Positions 13,701 to 26,201 of a stretch of 64,000 nt of DNA are shown in pieces; within the stretch, counting starts at the first letter, position 1, and each line of letters starts with the position of its first letter. The notes beneath the pieces were generated by a model. That model saw only the letters and a list, made by a program, of their open reading frames with translations. It was not told where the DNA came from and did not search any database. The DNA lies in the NCBI GenBank assembly GCA_000231825.2, contig JH720318.1, forward strand, positions 452,539-516,538, read 5' to 3'. The stretch is from Tetrahymena elliotti 4EA. Lineage: Eukaryota > Ciliophora > Oligohymenophorea > Hymenostomatida > Tetrahymenidae. The position numbers and the translations under genes are program-made.

Positions 13701-15590
13701 AAAGAATCACTTGAATTATTAATATTCCTATTTGTTATTTATTTTTTTTAAAAATCTATACTTGCTCCCATACTGTTTTTTTTATTACCATCAATCATTT
13801 GTAAAAATTTTCTACTTTTGGAACTTTTAAAATCACTAATTTTAGAGCTCAATATACTACTTTTTCTTATTGATTAATTCTTCTATTAATCAGATATCAA
13901 CCTGTCTAAATTTTTTATGTCCTAGCTAGTAATTTACTGAACATTATCTTATTTTTCTTCAATTTTTTTGGAAAAATTAATTGAAAATTTTTTATTTTAG
14001 TTTTTAAAAGATTTGAGAGAGGCAAGTGATTGGGAATTTTTAGCCATAATTTCTTCATTTTAAGGTTTTTAATTTATTTACATATTTGAACAATTAATAA
14101 TCTTTTCCGAATCATCAAACAAAACCCCTATCTCTTAAATTGATGTGAATTCATTATTCTACTCTTTTTAGGTATAAGACTGATTTGTTATGTTTTTAAT
14201 GGAAGTAAATTTGAAAGACTTTTTCAAAAAAATTTTTTAATTAAAGTTTTGTGAAAAGATAATTTACTTTTTATTTCTTATCTGGAGTTTAAAGTTAAGT
14301 TTTCTACACGTTCTCATTGTTTAAGGGCTATTAACTTGAGTCTAAGAAACTAGAACAATTATTTTAATATGCTATTTGATAATCTTTATTTTTCAATCTA
14401 CCTTCTTTAATACAAGCATTAAGCATCTTTTCTTTTTTATTTTCATCTGATTCTAAAATTATCTTTTCACTTTCTACAATTTAAATTTTATTTTTTTAAT
14501 TACCAATACATTTGTTTTGACATTTTGAATTAATTTAACTATTCTTATCTGCTTTCACTTTCTCAATGCTCTGATATGAAGTAGTGACTTCTTACTAAAT
14601 CTATTAACAGTCTTTAGAGCCTACTTACTTATGCTATAGGGATTTTTTCTTATCAATTTCCTATTATTAAGGTTTTACTAGAAAAATACCATCTGTTTTT
14701 TATATTTAATCACTTATTAAACCATTTGGCTTCTCAAAAGTTTAATTTTAAAATTTTCCTATATTTTTCAAAGCTTAAATTATATCACAATTTTGATCTA
14801 TTTTCAAAATTTTTTATAAGAATACATTAGAATAAAGGAGGCTTGTATCAGAATTGATAACAGCTATGCCTTATGGTGCTGATGAAAGAATTTTAGAATA
14901 CAAATTTAATTTAAGGTCTACTTTTTGCTATTAAACTTTTTAATTAAATCTTAAAATATTGTAAATCCCAAAAAAGTACTATAAGTGTGATATATTATGA
15001 ATAATAAATATTATACTAAGTAATATAAACACAATATCTATCTAATTGTTAATCCATATCCGTAAAAATGTATAAGCTTATAATAGCGCTAATGTATATA
15101 ATCTTATTCTCTAAATATGAAACATCAAATTTAAATTATTTATTAGTCCTGATAGTACTAGCATAGATACTATTATGTGCTCCTTTTCTTAGTATCGCGA
15201 AATCATAATTTCGAAGAAAATAATGTAAAATAAAATCTACAAAGTTAAAAAATAGCATCTAAAATATTTTAATTCAACGATTTTTAAGCATATATTATAT
15301 AATTTTAATTATTAGCCTCTATTTTAAGGGGTTTCATCTTTCTCTTAGGAATTTTTTTTCTTTATTATAACTAATTTTAGCTAAATTGTACCTAATATTA
15401 TAAATTTTATGCTAAGCAACAAAAGAATAACCCCAAATAAAGTGTTTAATTACTAAATAGCTTCCAATGAAATTAATAAAAATAAGATGAATATGGAACA
15501 TATGTTGATCATATTGATATATCTTTCTCTTTTTTCTAAAACCTAAATATTATCTTCATTTAAATAGCTTTGCGAAATTTAAGAATCCAT
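10791..15590 (-). CDS. Hybrid sensor histidine kinase with receiver domain (copy 1)
   Basis: Minus-strand gene, start ATG 15588-15590 (MDSQISQSYLNEDN), stop TGA at 10791-10793, with several introns. Order of parts: about six hydrophobic segments at the N-terminus (for example SIFILFLLISLEAI and QILFYIIFFEIMI); a PAS-like stretch SAPQGIAVINSDTSLLYSN; a long polar Gln/Asn/Lys linker; HisKA with SLSHELRTPLNCSISMLEVL (His codon about 13075-13077); HATPase with N box DPNRIRQIVLNFLSNSLKFT, G1 box DTGIGI and G2 box GCGLGLTIS; then a receiver with IVIVDDNQFNLYALS, phospho-acceptor FLDIEMP and C-terminal FINKP Lys. All residues needed for autophosphorylation and phosphotransfer are visible. It is expected to be a membrane sensor starting a His-Asp relay; the stimulus is unknown. 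It is paralogous to the next gene. Confidence 0.88.
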
Positions 15591-16160
15591 AATGTTCTCC
15601 TTACCTTAATTACTTACTTCAATTAATTAAATAATTATTTGCAAATTTTTTATTTGAAGACTTTTCAAGTAACGTTTAAAACATAAAATTTTGAAAGAGT
15701 GAAAGAAAACATAATAAAATAAAAGCATAATATAATTTAGAGCTCTTAATTCAATGTTTATAAATGTGGTTTAGATTTTATCTGAGTTAACTATTAATAC
15801 ATTATTACTGATAAAACTATTTAAAATAGAATAAACATAATATTTTTATTCTATTTATTTTCTTTTAAATTTACCTTTGTCTCTTTAATAAGTAGTATGA
15901 TATGTATGATTTAGTAGATTTTTTCTCAAAAAATTAAACAAAATAAAAAATAAATTAAAATTTATTTTCTAGAAATATTTTTCAGTTAAACAAAAAATTA
16001 AATGCACATACTTAAAATTTGCTGTAATATTAAATTAAAGAGATAAATTAACATTTTTAAAATTTAATTCAAACAAAACAGATCCATTTAATGGAGTTAA
16101 TTTTATTTTAAAATATTTATTTTAAGAGAATTAATTAAATTTTTAATTTAGATAATTTAA
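15591..16160. other. Intergenic between the two tandem histidine kinases
   Basis: This AT-rich stretch separates the start of kinase copy 1 from the end of kinase copy 2 on the minus strand and presumably holds the promoter of copy 1. No recognisable element or extra gene. Confidence 0.6.
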
Positions 16161-19100
16161 TCAAATAAAAAGGTGCTGCCAATTTATTAGTAGTTAAATA
16201 AATGCATTTTTTAGGATAGGTTTATTTATGAAATCACTCATGCCTGATCTTAATGCCATATCTTTATCTTCTTATCCTACATATGAAGTACATGCTATTA
16301 TTGTTGGTAAATCAATATGCCCAGCTTCTTTATAAAATTAATTTATTTCTGTTGCTACTTAATAACCATCTTTTATAGGCATATCTATATCCATAAATAT
16401 TATTTTAGGCATTAAACAACAGTTCTTTGTAAACATTTACTTAATCTTATGCATAACTTCTAAACTATTTGAAATGGTTAAACACTCAAATTTAAATTAT
16501 GAAATAATTTTGGAGAGGGCATAAAGATTAAATTGATTATCATCTACAATAATTATCTAAGGACATGAGCATTAATAATTCTAATTGCTATTTATTATTT
16601 ATTGAATTGTATCTTCACTTAATTAAACCTCCTGATGCAAATTTATACTTAAACTTAACAACTTTTCTTCTTATTAAACATTTTCTAGAGGTGGCTGCTA
16701 CATAATTGAAGTAGAGGATAGTTATTTATTTGTCTTGTTAAACAATGTTTATCTCTGCTTATCATATGGACTTAATGGATTCTGTAAATAAGTTATTGAA
16801 GGAGAGTTTTCTGTTTTTTTATTATTAGATATGATATAAGAAGTAAAACCTTCTTATTCCAGTTAAGATTTATTATCTTAATCTATAATAGTTATTTTTT
16901 TTTTTAATGATTTTTGGTTTGAATTTTAAGTATTTTGATGATAAAAACTCTTTTTAAGACTAGCATTTTAATTTTATTTGTAACAAATATGAGTCATTGA
17001 TTAAGATACTTTTTAATTTTAAGAATAAATAAATGAATTCTCAGATTAAACTTTTTCAATATCATCTATCTGCAAAAGAGAAAAGAATTAAGATTACTTT
17101 TATGTTAAATTTGAATTTTCTTTTATGTTGCTTTGGTTTTTTTTTAAAACCTTGTTGCTGTCTTACCTTTGAAATTAATTAGTTTAACAACAAATTCTTG
17201 CCTGAACCCCGCTTTAATCCTATTTGAGGTATGGAGAATGATTGATTTTTATTTGTGGTTGAAATTTTATTTTTTTGCTTTCCTCTTCTTCTTCAATGAT
17301 TGTAGCAGAATCTATTCTACAAAAATGATTATCAACACTCTATTTATTATTTTATCCCAAATAATTGTAATTGCTAGACTACTTTCTAAAGTTATCAAAA
17401 TGAAATTCAAATTAGTTTCCTCCTGTTTAATTATTACTCTTTTGCTTGTTGTAAGTTAAGGTTGATTAGCAAAATTAGTTTTATATGTTGCTCCTATTTT
17501 TTACTATATCTGAAAAATTATTCTTCGAAGCTTCAGGTGTATTATTTTTTAAATTATCTGAAACTATACTGCTTAAACTCTTATCATCATATTATTTTGA
17601 ATTCATTTATTTGAGTTATTCAACACTTTTTCTGTATGAAGAAATTTTTTATTATTTTGCTTATTAATTTTTGCAAGCAATAAAATCTCTTTTATCCTAA
17701 ACTAAGATACTAAAAGTAGAACCTTCACCATATTTAGATTCAACTTTGATTCCTCCTTCAAATTAATTTCTATCAATTAAATCCTTAGCTATAGAATTAG
17801 AAATAGTAAGTCCTAAACCACACCCTTGTTTATTTAGCACTTCATCTTTTTTGTTGTATTTTATCTAACAAATAATTAAAAATAAATATCAAATTTTTTA
17901 TAATCTAGAATATTTTACTTTTCCACAGAAATCAAAAAGATTTTCGAGATTCGATTCTGTTATTCCAATACCTGTATCTCTTACATAAATCTTGTAGATA
18001 CCATACTCCACAAATTTGACACCTACTTCTATGTAACCTAGTTAAGTAAATTTAAGAGAATTAGAGAGGAAATTGAGCATGATTTATCTAATTCTGTTAG
18101 GATCTGAACATATAATTTCAGGAACATTAGGATCATACATAGTGTATAATTCAAGATTTTTCATTTAAGCTTAAAGACTGACAAGTTTTGTGCAATCTCT
18201 CAATAAATTTTCTATATTAAATTCATAGAAGCAATATTTAAACTTTCCACTGTCCATCTGAACAAAATCAAGTATATCATTAATCTAGTTTAGAAGAAGT
18301 TTATTTGAAAACAAAGCAGGATTTATGTATTCATTAATATACTCAGGATCAGTTTACTGTAGCTGATCTTTTAAAACTTCTAGCATAGAAATTGAACAAT
18401 TTAAAGGTGTTCTTAGCTCATGAGAGAGACTACCAAATATTTTCATTTTGTTCTTTTGAATATCATCAACTTTTTTTTGGTAAAGCTCTTTCCAAATATC
18501 CTGAACTAAAACCAATATTAAAGGATTGTTTGTTTATTTATCTGAATTATCAACTAAAATGAATTGGAGTAAAAGATCTTTATTTTTCTTTTTAACCTAA
18601 AATTTTATAAGGTCTTAAATATTATAAATTTAGAAAATAAATTATAAATTTACACAAAACTTTGTTATGAAACTATTCTCTTGGATATAACTCTCTTCAT
18701 TTGATTAATTTATCTTCTTTACATGAGAAATAAATGAATTGATCCTGTTAAATTTATTTTTATTATCTCTCACTAAATTTTTAATACTTTCCCTCATTTT
18801 TTTAAATTAAAATTAAAATTACTGAGTTTAATCTTTTTAATTGCTTTCTTTTGTATTTTTAAGATATTCTGGATTTATTTTTTGTTAATACTTCTTGAAA
18901 ATATCATCTGTAATTTAATATACATTTGTTTATTAGAGCTAAATATCGCTATCTTAATTACCTTCATTAATATTTAAAATATATTTTGTTAAAATTATTA
19001 ATTATAATCATATCTCACAAAAATTAAAAGTTAAACATTTCTTTAAAAATAAAATAAAAATTTACCATTTTTGATAATTTTAAAGATTTATTTTTATTTT

Positions 19101-21194
19101 TTTTAACTACTTTAGATGTGTTCTTATTCTTGAAAATCTATGTGGTTCTATTTGATTTTATTGTTTTTTTCAGGATAATGGCTTTATAATTCTTATTTGA
19201 TTTTTTATTCTAAAAATGGTTTTCCTGATCGAAATTTTGAATTTTTTAGGATTGAATCATAAAATGAATTTTCTTATTGAGGAGAATTTAAAGTTATCAT
19301 TTCCTTATTGCAGCTCTCATGCATGTTTGATTAGTTATTACAGTTATACTTATTGATATTATCTTCAAATTAAATTGATTAACTGTTTTTTTGATTCTCT
19401 GCTATTAAAATCTTGAAATTTTATGCTTCATTTACATTAATATTCAAGTTTCTTTACTAAATTTAATTGCTATTATTTTATTTAAATCCATACAATAAAT
19501 TAGTTTAATCTAAATTTTATTGTATTTTATTTTAATTATCCTTTATTAAATTTGTATCGCTCATAATATTTTAATAATAATTTCCTTAATTTAAATTATT
19601 TTAAATAATCTATTATTACTACTGGAGTTCTTAAATATTATCATCTTCTTCAAAATCAACACCAATTTCTTGTATTGATAATATTTCACTTTCTTCTGAT
19701 TCAGAATTTTATTAATTTTAAATTTATTATTTTTGCATTCCCATTTCTTTGCTTTCATCCTATTATTTTTAAATAAAATTAAAATAAATCAAATATTTTA
19801 TAGAGAAAAATTACTTATATTTTCTGTATATTATGAAAGTTAAACCTGGGGATTGATGTTAGATTTTTAAAAGATTTCCTTGATTTTTGATAACTAAGAC
19901 ATCTTTTTTTATTTTGTAAATCTTAATTTATTTTATCTTATTCTAAATTTTCTTGAATAAACAAATTTTAGATTTCTTATTCTTCTTTAGAGGATTTTTT
20001 TATAATGTCTTCAATTTCATTTATACATACTGTAGCCCTTGCATTTTATTCAGCTGATGAAGTATTTTTCTTTTTTTCTTAATTATCTTTCCCATAATTA
20101 TTTTAGAAATCATCTTAGCAAATAAAATCTCTTTCAAATATAGCCAATGTACTCTAAGTTTATTATTATCTAGAACTAGAATTTTTTTAGATTTCTATCT
20201 AATTATTTTAGTTGGTAACTTTTATTTCATTTTATTCTTAAAATTATTTATTTTAAATAGGAACTAAAGTTTTCATTTTCTATCTTTTGTTTAAAAATTT
20301 TTCTTACTATTTCTTCTACTTTTATTGATTACTTTCTTTTATTTCTTGTTCATCACTTTTTCCTAAATTCATTAACACATTCAATATATCTTCCTTCTTT
20401 CTTACTTAAAAAATCTTTTTTAGAGTTGGATTAGCATAAAGCAGTTATTTTTCTTGGTTGATTATTGCCAAACCTTCAGGTATAATCTAAAGCAAGCTTT
20501 TGTAAAAATTTACAAATTATTATCCCATCAAGATTTTTTTTTTAGATTAATTATTATTTTAAGAAGGTAAATTATCAGATTTAAATTTTTATAGCATTAT
20601 GTATACAATTAGTAGAATATTCAAAGTATATTCCTCTAGCGAGTAGTCAAATAGCAAAGTTAATCTGATTATTGTATAAACTTATTATAAAAAGGCTTAT
20701 ATAATTTACAGTTATTAGTTTTAAATTTTTTATAAAGTAGAGCTAGAAAAAGTTGATAAAAAGAAAGTAGTAATTACACTAAACTAAATTCTACTTTGAA
20801 ATTATAGTAGCACTTCCATAAAAGTAAAATATACAGAGAATTTTAAAATTTCATGCAAGTAACTCGCTTCTTTGCTTTTGATTAACATTATAAATTTACT
20901 AGATTTAGGAGTTTGCATACTTTGTGTTTTAGTTGGAACGAATCCTTCTTATAAAGGATACTTAGATACTTAATGCTTGCGAAATATATAGATTATATTT
21001 AACAAAAGCACAACAAAATAAGTTAAGGCTTAGAGGATAATTAAATAGGGTAATATTTTATTAGGGTAGAAGCAAGAATAAGAAACTATAAGAAAAATAA
21101 AGCTAATTACTATTAAATTAATTATCAGTGAGACTAAACATTTTTTATTGTGTTTAATATTAAGTTAGAATTACTTTTTACCTTATGTTTCCAT
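16161..21194 (-). CDS. Hybrid sensor histidine kinase with receiver domain (copy 2)
   Basis: Minus-strand gene, start ATG 21192-21194 (METQGKKQFQLNIKHNKK), stop TGA at 16161-16163. The first 250 or so codons form one open frame with hydrophobic segments (LVSLIINLIVISFIFLIVSY, ILPYLIILQALTYFVVLLL, and one near DYSLEEYTLNILLIVYIML). They run into a PAS-like stretch, PEGLAIINQEKQLLYANPTL, and a long Gln/Lys/Asn-rich linker. The catalytic part has SHELRTPLNCSISMLEVLKD (about 18420), N box DPNRIRQIMLNFLSNSLKFT, G1 DTGIGI, G2 GCGLGLTIS and YGEGSTFSILV. The receiver has CPQIIIVDDNQFNLYALSKI, FMDIDMP and FINKP. Core motifs match copy 1 nearly residue for residue while linkers differ, which indicates tandem duplication with relaxed linkers. 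Function: membrane-bound sensor kinase of unknown ligand. Confidence 0.88.
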
Positions 21195-21721
21195 TAGTAT
21201 TTCCTTTTTAATGAATATAAAAATTGATTTTTCTAACTATTTATTAATTAATTAATTAAAAATAAAAAAAGATCAATTATTTATTTTTAATTAATTAAAA
21301 GGATAATCATATTTATTTTTTCTATAATATTTTAAAGTCAAAAATTTAAACAGCAAAATCTTTCTTTAATCAATAAATTCATATAGTTTATTATAAATTA
21401 AAAAGCATTTGGTTATTATTTTTATTAAAAATAACTTTAAAAAAAATTTAGTTTTTATTTCAAATAGACTACTTTCAAGAACTCTTATTTTGAAAAAGTT
21501 AAAATTTATTTTAGTTTAATTATTTTAAGATCTAAAAATTATTCGTTTACATGTTTTTAATATCAAATAATTTTAAAATAAATTTTAGACTTTAATTTAA
21601 TTTACATTATACAAATTTAAAAAATGATAAAATTAATTTTAAAGCTTTATTTGCCAATTTAAAATGAAACATTAACATCTATTTAATCAATAAACACTTA
21701 AAAATATTAATTTATCTATGC
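21195..21721. other. Intergenic between kinase copy 2 and the T-protein gene
   Basis: AT-rich flank holding the presumed promoter of kinase copy 2. Nothing else is recognised. Confidence 0.6.
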
Positions 21722-23577
21722 TCATAATCCTCTGTAGTATTTAGCTTCGACGAAAGGCATTTTAGTAACTTCGATTGGGAATTCTTTACCCTTAGAAACA
21801 GCCTTAAGTTATTGACCAACCTATATATATTAATAATTTAGTTTTAGAAAACTCACTAATTTTTGTTTAATTTACTGATGAAAGAGCAGGAGGAACAAAA
21901 ATCATACCAACTCCTTTTTTTAAGATAGGAGAATAAGTACCACTGCTAACATGACCAACTTTTTTTCCTTATTCATCAATAATATCACATCCTTATCTAA
22001 TGATACCACTATTTTTAACAGCAAATCCTACTCTTTTTTAAGTGACTCCCTCCTGTTTTTTTATTATTAAATTATAATTGATTATTGCAAAATGATTTAA
22101 AAATTCCTACTTTTCTTTGCTTTGCAAGAACTTCGCTACCGATGAACTTTTACTTTTCAGGGAAAGGGTTATCCTTCTATTAATTTTATTTTGATTGAAA
22201 TAAATTAATTAATAAATAATTAAGTTTTTACTGTTTTTCTAACTGTCCAAAGTAAAGTAGCTTCAGCAGGAGAAATTTAAGGACTCATATCCTAACCATG
22301 TAAGCAAAGACCAGCCTCAATTCTGAGAGAATCTCTTGCACCTAAACCAGCAGGCTTTAAGAGAGGATTGGATAAAAGTAACTCAGCTAATTAGACAGCT
22401 TCTTATTCACTAACACTAATTTCAAAACCATCTTCACCAGTATATCCACATCTGCATACATTTACCTTCAAGCCTCCTTTAAGAGTGAGATCAATATGAT
22501 GCATAAATTTAACTTTGGATAAATCAGCATCAGTAAGACTTTGTAAAATTTAAGCAGCCTTAGGACCTATTTAAATTAAAAACATTATTGAAAACTTAAT
22601 AAATAGAAATATTAAAAACCTTGAATGGCAATAAGTTATCTGGTATCTAAGTATTAGATTGAAACATCAGAATTAGCAAAAAATTCTTCCTTAACTTGTT
22701 TCATGTGTTCCAAGTCAATATACTTGTTTGCACCATTAACAACCATGTGGCTAATTTTTAAAATGAATAAAATTAATTCTAATAAATAAGATAATTTGAT
22801 TTTTACATGTGGTCATCGAACTTAGTAACAATTGTATCATCAATAATACCAGCATTTTTGTTCAAAATAAGACTCAAAAAACCTTCAGCAACAGGCTTAC
22901 CTAATTTATAATAATAAAAGGATTAATTAATTTTAAAATATTTTAAATTTATATATCTTAAATTATTAAAAATAACTTTTAAAATCTATTTTAATTTCTA
23001 AATTTTTTCTCAGCTTTCAGTGTTTTTAATATTTTTAGTCTCAAGCTTTTATAATCAGTTTATATGAATTGTTTATTTAGCAGGTTTATCTTCTAAGTTT
23101 TTTTAATATTCTAATATAAAATTATTACCTCTGATATCGCCAACAATAAGCTTTTCAATGAAGTCAATAGAGTCTTTACCTCTAATCCTATAGTCAGTAT
23201 TTAGATTAAAATGTTATAATCTTAAAAAATGTATAAAACATACTTAACTTAACCCATGTGAGAAACATCGAAAAGAGAAGCAGATTCTCTAGTGTGTAAA
23301 TGCTCTTTAAGAACACCTTCTTTGTACTAAACAGGCATTTCATATCCTAATATATAAAAAATTTTAATTTTTATCATGATACATATTTCATATGTTAATC
23401 TGATATTGCAAATACATTATTCACTAAAAAGTAATAGTAAAACTACTTACCTGCAAATTCAACCATTTTTCCATTTAATTAAGATTTGTGGAATTCACAA
23501 AGGGCAGTTTTTGCTAGAGGCTTGTCTGAGCTAAAAGTAAACTTACTCTTATTAACAATGCTAAGGATTTTCTTCAT
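21722..23577 (-). CDS. GCVT: Aminomethyltransferase, glycine cleavage system T-protein (mitochondrial)
   Basis: Minus-strand gene with about six introns, start ATG 23575-23577 ([15 protein letters not shown]), stop TGA 21722-21724 after [10 protein letters not shown]. The full family pattern is present: [46 protein letters not shown] segment with the catalytic Asp, [75 protein letters not shown] and [19 protein letters not shown]-protein takes the aminomethyl group from lipoylated H-protein and passes the methylene to tetrahydrofolate, releasing ammonia. The Lys/Ser/Thr-rich, acid-poor first 20 residues suit a mitochondrial presequence. Introns are 50-230 nt. Family identity is secure; exact splice sites were inferred from frame continuity. 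Confidence 0.94.
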
Positions 23578-24828
23578 TTTATAATATTACTAATAGTATA
23601 TTAAGATTTGATACAATTTACAAATTATATTTGTTCAAAAAAAGATTGAAATATCTTTACAAAATAAATTAAAATTAAAATAAGTAGTATCTTCTTTCTT
23701 TTCCTTTAATAAAATGAGCTAAAAACAAGCTCTTTTATGATTTAGGGAAATAAATCGTATTTTTTGGTCTAATTAGCTTCTCATCTTATGAAATTCAACA
23801 AATATTATAAGCTTATTTCTAGGATATTTTGATAATAATATGAGTTTTTTTGTTAAATTTGATATATTATTTAAATTGACATATTTATCGATTGATATAA
23901 ATAAAAATTTAAAGAGGCAAAAATAATCAGACGATTGGTATGGATTCATCGAAGTATGGCTTAGCCCTGGGTTCAGTAGGGCTAACTACACACCTCTTTC
24001 CATGCGTTTTATACATCATGTATACCATTTATTTATTTTCTTAATTTATTACAAAAATACCTTTAATTACTTTTAATTTAGATGGCTTTGACTATCTTTA
24101 TAATGCTACTAATTTGGATGAAAAAAATTATGGGTTGATGGCAATTATAATTCAAAAATATTAATCTTTAATTAATTAAAATCTATTTCTATTAGTCCTA
24201 AAAAATAAATGCTTAAAAATGCATTTACTTTCTTTGTGTATGTATAAAATTTAAAACTTGTTTTTTATTGTGCTAATAAATAAAAATGAAGATTAGAAAA
24301 TCAGATTATCGACGTAAATGAAGTTTTCATAGATCAATTAGATCTCGCTGTTGCAAATAAATCATCCTTGAATTTATTTTATTAACATATATTTATGATT
24401 GTTTGATTGATATATATAAAAATTTTTGTGTTATTATTTAATTAAGAAGATAATTTTGATATATTCCAACATCAAAAATAAATTTTGTATTTATGGGTTC
24501 ATTTTTTTTTATAAATCGGAAAATTATTAGAATATAAAATAGTAAAAATTTAAAAAAATTAAAAAGATTTTTAATTAATATATAGGTTTTATTTAACTGT
24601 TCTAACTCAATTTTTAAATCTTTATTTCCCACTAAATAATTATTAGAATTCCATATATATGAAATTATGATTGTTTTATATAAGCAGCATTTAATTTTAC
24701 ATATATATTGTGTCATATAAAAATACTTTACAATAATAAATAAATTCTAAAAATAATTTAAGGACATAAAACGAAAAAACTACCTAAATAGATTTTTTAC
24801 ATACCTTGAGATTTTAATCTATATAGCC
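23578..24828. other. Intergenic with one GC-richer island
   Basis: A divergent intergenic region of 1.25 kb. Apart from the hairpin island at about 23937-24010, listed separately, it is AT-rich. Short open stretches at 24081 and 24438-24716 show no protein character. Confidence 0.6.
23937..24010 (+). ncRNA. Candidate small structured RNA (unassigned)
   Basis: A GC-richer patch stands out in otherwise about 85% AT intergenic DNA. Its centre is a perfect 7-bp hairpin, TAGCCCT / AGGGCTA, with a 9-nt loop (23962-23984). Flanking it, ATGGA (23940-23944) can pair with TCCAT (23999-24003), and a TTTT run at 24007-24010 follows at once, as at an RNA polymerase III stop. It does not match tRNA geometry, U1, U2, U4, U6 or telomerase RNA as I know them. 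The strand is chosen only from the T run. It could also be a chance island or a regulatory element. Confidence 0.25.
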
Positions 24829-26201
24829 ATGAATCTGACTTCCTAACCAATAAACATAGAGGCAAAAAGTCTCATAGTTTCATTAAAACAAAGAAATTAC
24901 ACTAACGAAGAGATAAACACCATTCTCATTCATTTAGGATTCGAGTCAACTCCAAGAATAGTCCAAAACTAATGGAGAATATATGAAGAAAGAAAATAAT
25001 CCAAATAGAAAAAAGAAACCAAGAGAGCTCCTCCATTTATGCTTAACTCTGAAAAAATAAAATAAATGACTTACCTTTTCCTAAATAATTAAGAAATGAC
25101 AGTAAACAAAGCTTCTAAATTGTTTGGCATTGGAAAGTAATAAATAAGAAGATACTTAATTTAATTTGGCATAGGTTGCACAAAGGTAAATTAAAATCAT
25201 AAATTCTTTTACAAAATTTTTATTTTTAATTTTAATTAAAAAATATTTTATCAATTTAAATTAAAGGGAAAAGGTTAAAAATTTGAAAGATTTACTTTTA
25301 AAAAATTTAACAGAAAGAAATTGACATCTTCAGAAATCGAAGAAATAGAAAATGAAGAATTATAAAAAAGATTAAATCGCCCACTTATTTAAGAGCCAAG
25401 TCCTATTGATCCTTAATCACCACCAATATGGTAGTTATTTGCTTTTATTTAAAAAATTGAAAATTAAAAAAAATCAAATTACAAAAAACTAGGAAAAAAA
25501 TAGAAATGAGAATTATTTTTCCAAAAATTAGATATGGATAAGTCCATTAATGGGAAAGATATTATGATAGGCTGATTAATGAAGTGAAGCTTGATAGTTT
25601 AAAATTTCTTGATTTTAAAAGAGGAGAAAAATTTACTGGAAAAGGTTGCTATATTTATATTTTATCTTAATATGATTAAAATGTTTTCTTGGATAACTTT
25701 ACCTTAGAAAAATTTTTAGAAACTTCTTTACCTGAAGATTTTTTTGCTGGAAATTGTCTTAATACAAATAAAATTAGAATTTTTGATTACCCGTATATCC
25801 CTTAAAATCTTCCATAAGAAGACATTATCAACCTCAATGATCCTAATATTGAAGAAATATTTAAAAAAGTTAATAGCAAGATTAAAAATATGAATGAATA
25901 AGAATAATAATAATTGAATAGTTTAGCCTAGTAGATTCATTAGTAGTATCAAAAAGATTCGAATAAGCAATTTAATCAGCCAAATAGTAATTCTTCTATG
26001 AGTGAAGAAGACCCCGATTAAGATCAAAGTAATCTTTTACAATAAGATCTATAAAAGAAGATTGCAAAAAGTAAATACTTACCTAATCTGTAAGGTTTAG
26101 ATATAGACTAATAAAATTAATTATTATTTAGAGAAATGGATGGAGTAGATGACAGGCAAGATGATTAATTTTTTGCAAAATAAGAAGACCCTTTAAATTG
26201 A
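24829..26201 (+). CDS. Unrecognised protein with helix-turn-helix-like N-terminus
   Basis: Three exons can be joined: 24829 to about 25185, 25265 to about 25431 and about 25494 to 26201 (TGA). The start is MNLTSQPINIEAKSLIVS. Two helical segments in the first exon look like helix-turn-helix units: NYTNEEINTILIHLGFES and TVNKASKLFGIGKQQIRRYL. The middle part is basic and aromatic (GKGQKFERFTFKKFNRKKL, then WKKIEMRIIFPKIRYGQ and HQWERYYDRLINEVKLD). The last third is Gln/Asn/Asp-rich and acidic (MSEEDPDQDQSN). The final exon is long and carries dozens of TAA/TAG Gln codons. I do not recognise a family. A DNA-binding role is inferred only from the helix-turn-helix look. No transposase catalytic motif is visible, so a mobile-element origin is not supported. 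Confidence 0.6.

Noticed and set aside
17169..17667. Two hydrophobic plus-strand frames
   Set aside because: Antisense to the linker of histidine kinase copy 2.
23960..23990. tRNA reading of the GGTTCAGTA segment
   Set aside because: The segment forms the loop of a hairpin and lacks acceptor, D and anticodon arms at tRNA spacing.
24438..24716. 92-residue minus-strand frame
   Set aside because: AT-rich intergenic translation with no recognisable fold or splice context.
24829..26201. Transposase identity for the helix-turn-helix protein
   Set aside because: No DDE/DDD catalytic spacing, no terminal inverted repeats and no target duplication seen.
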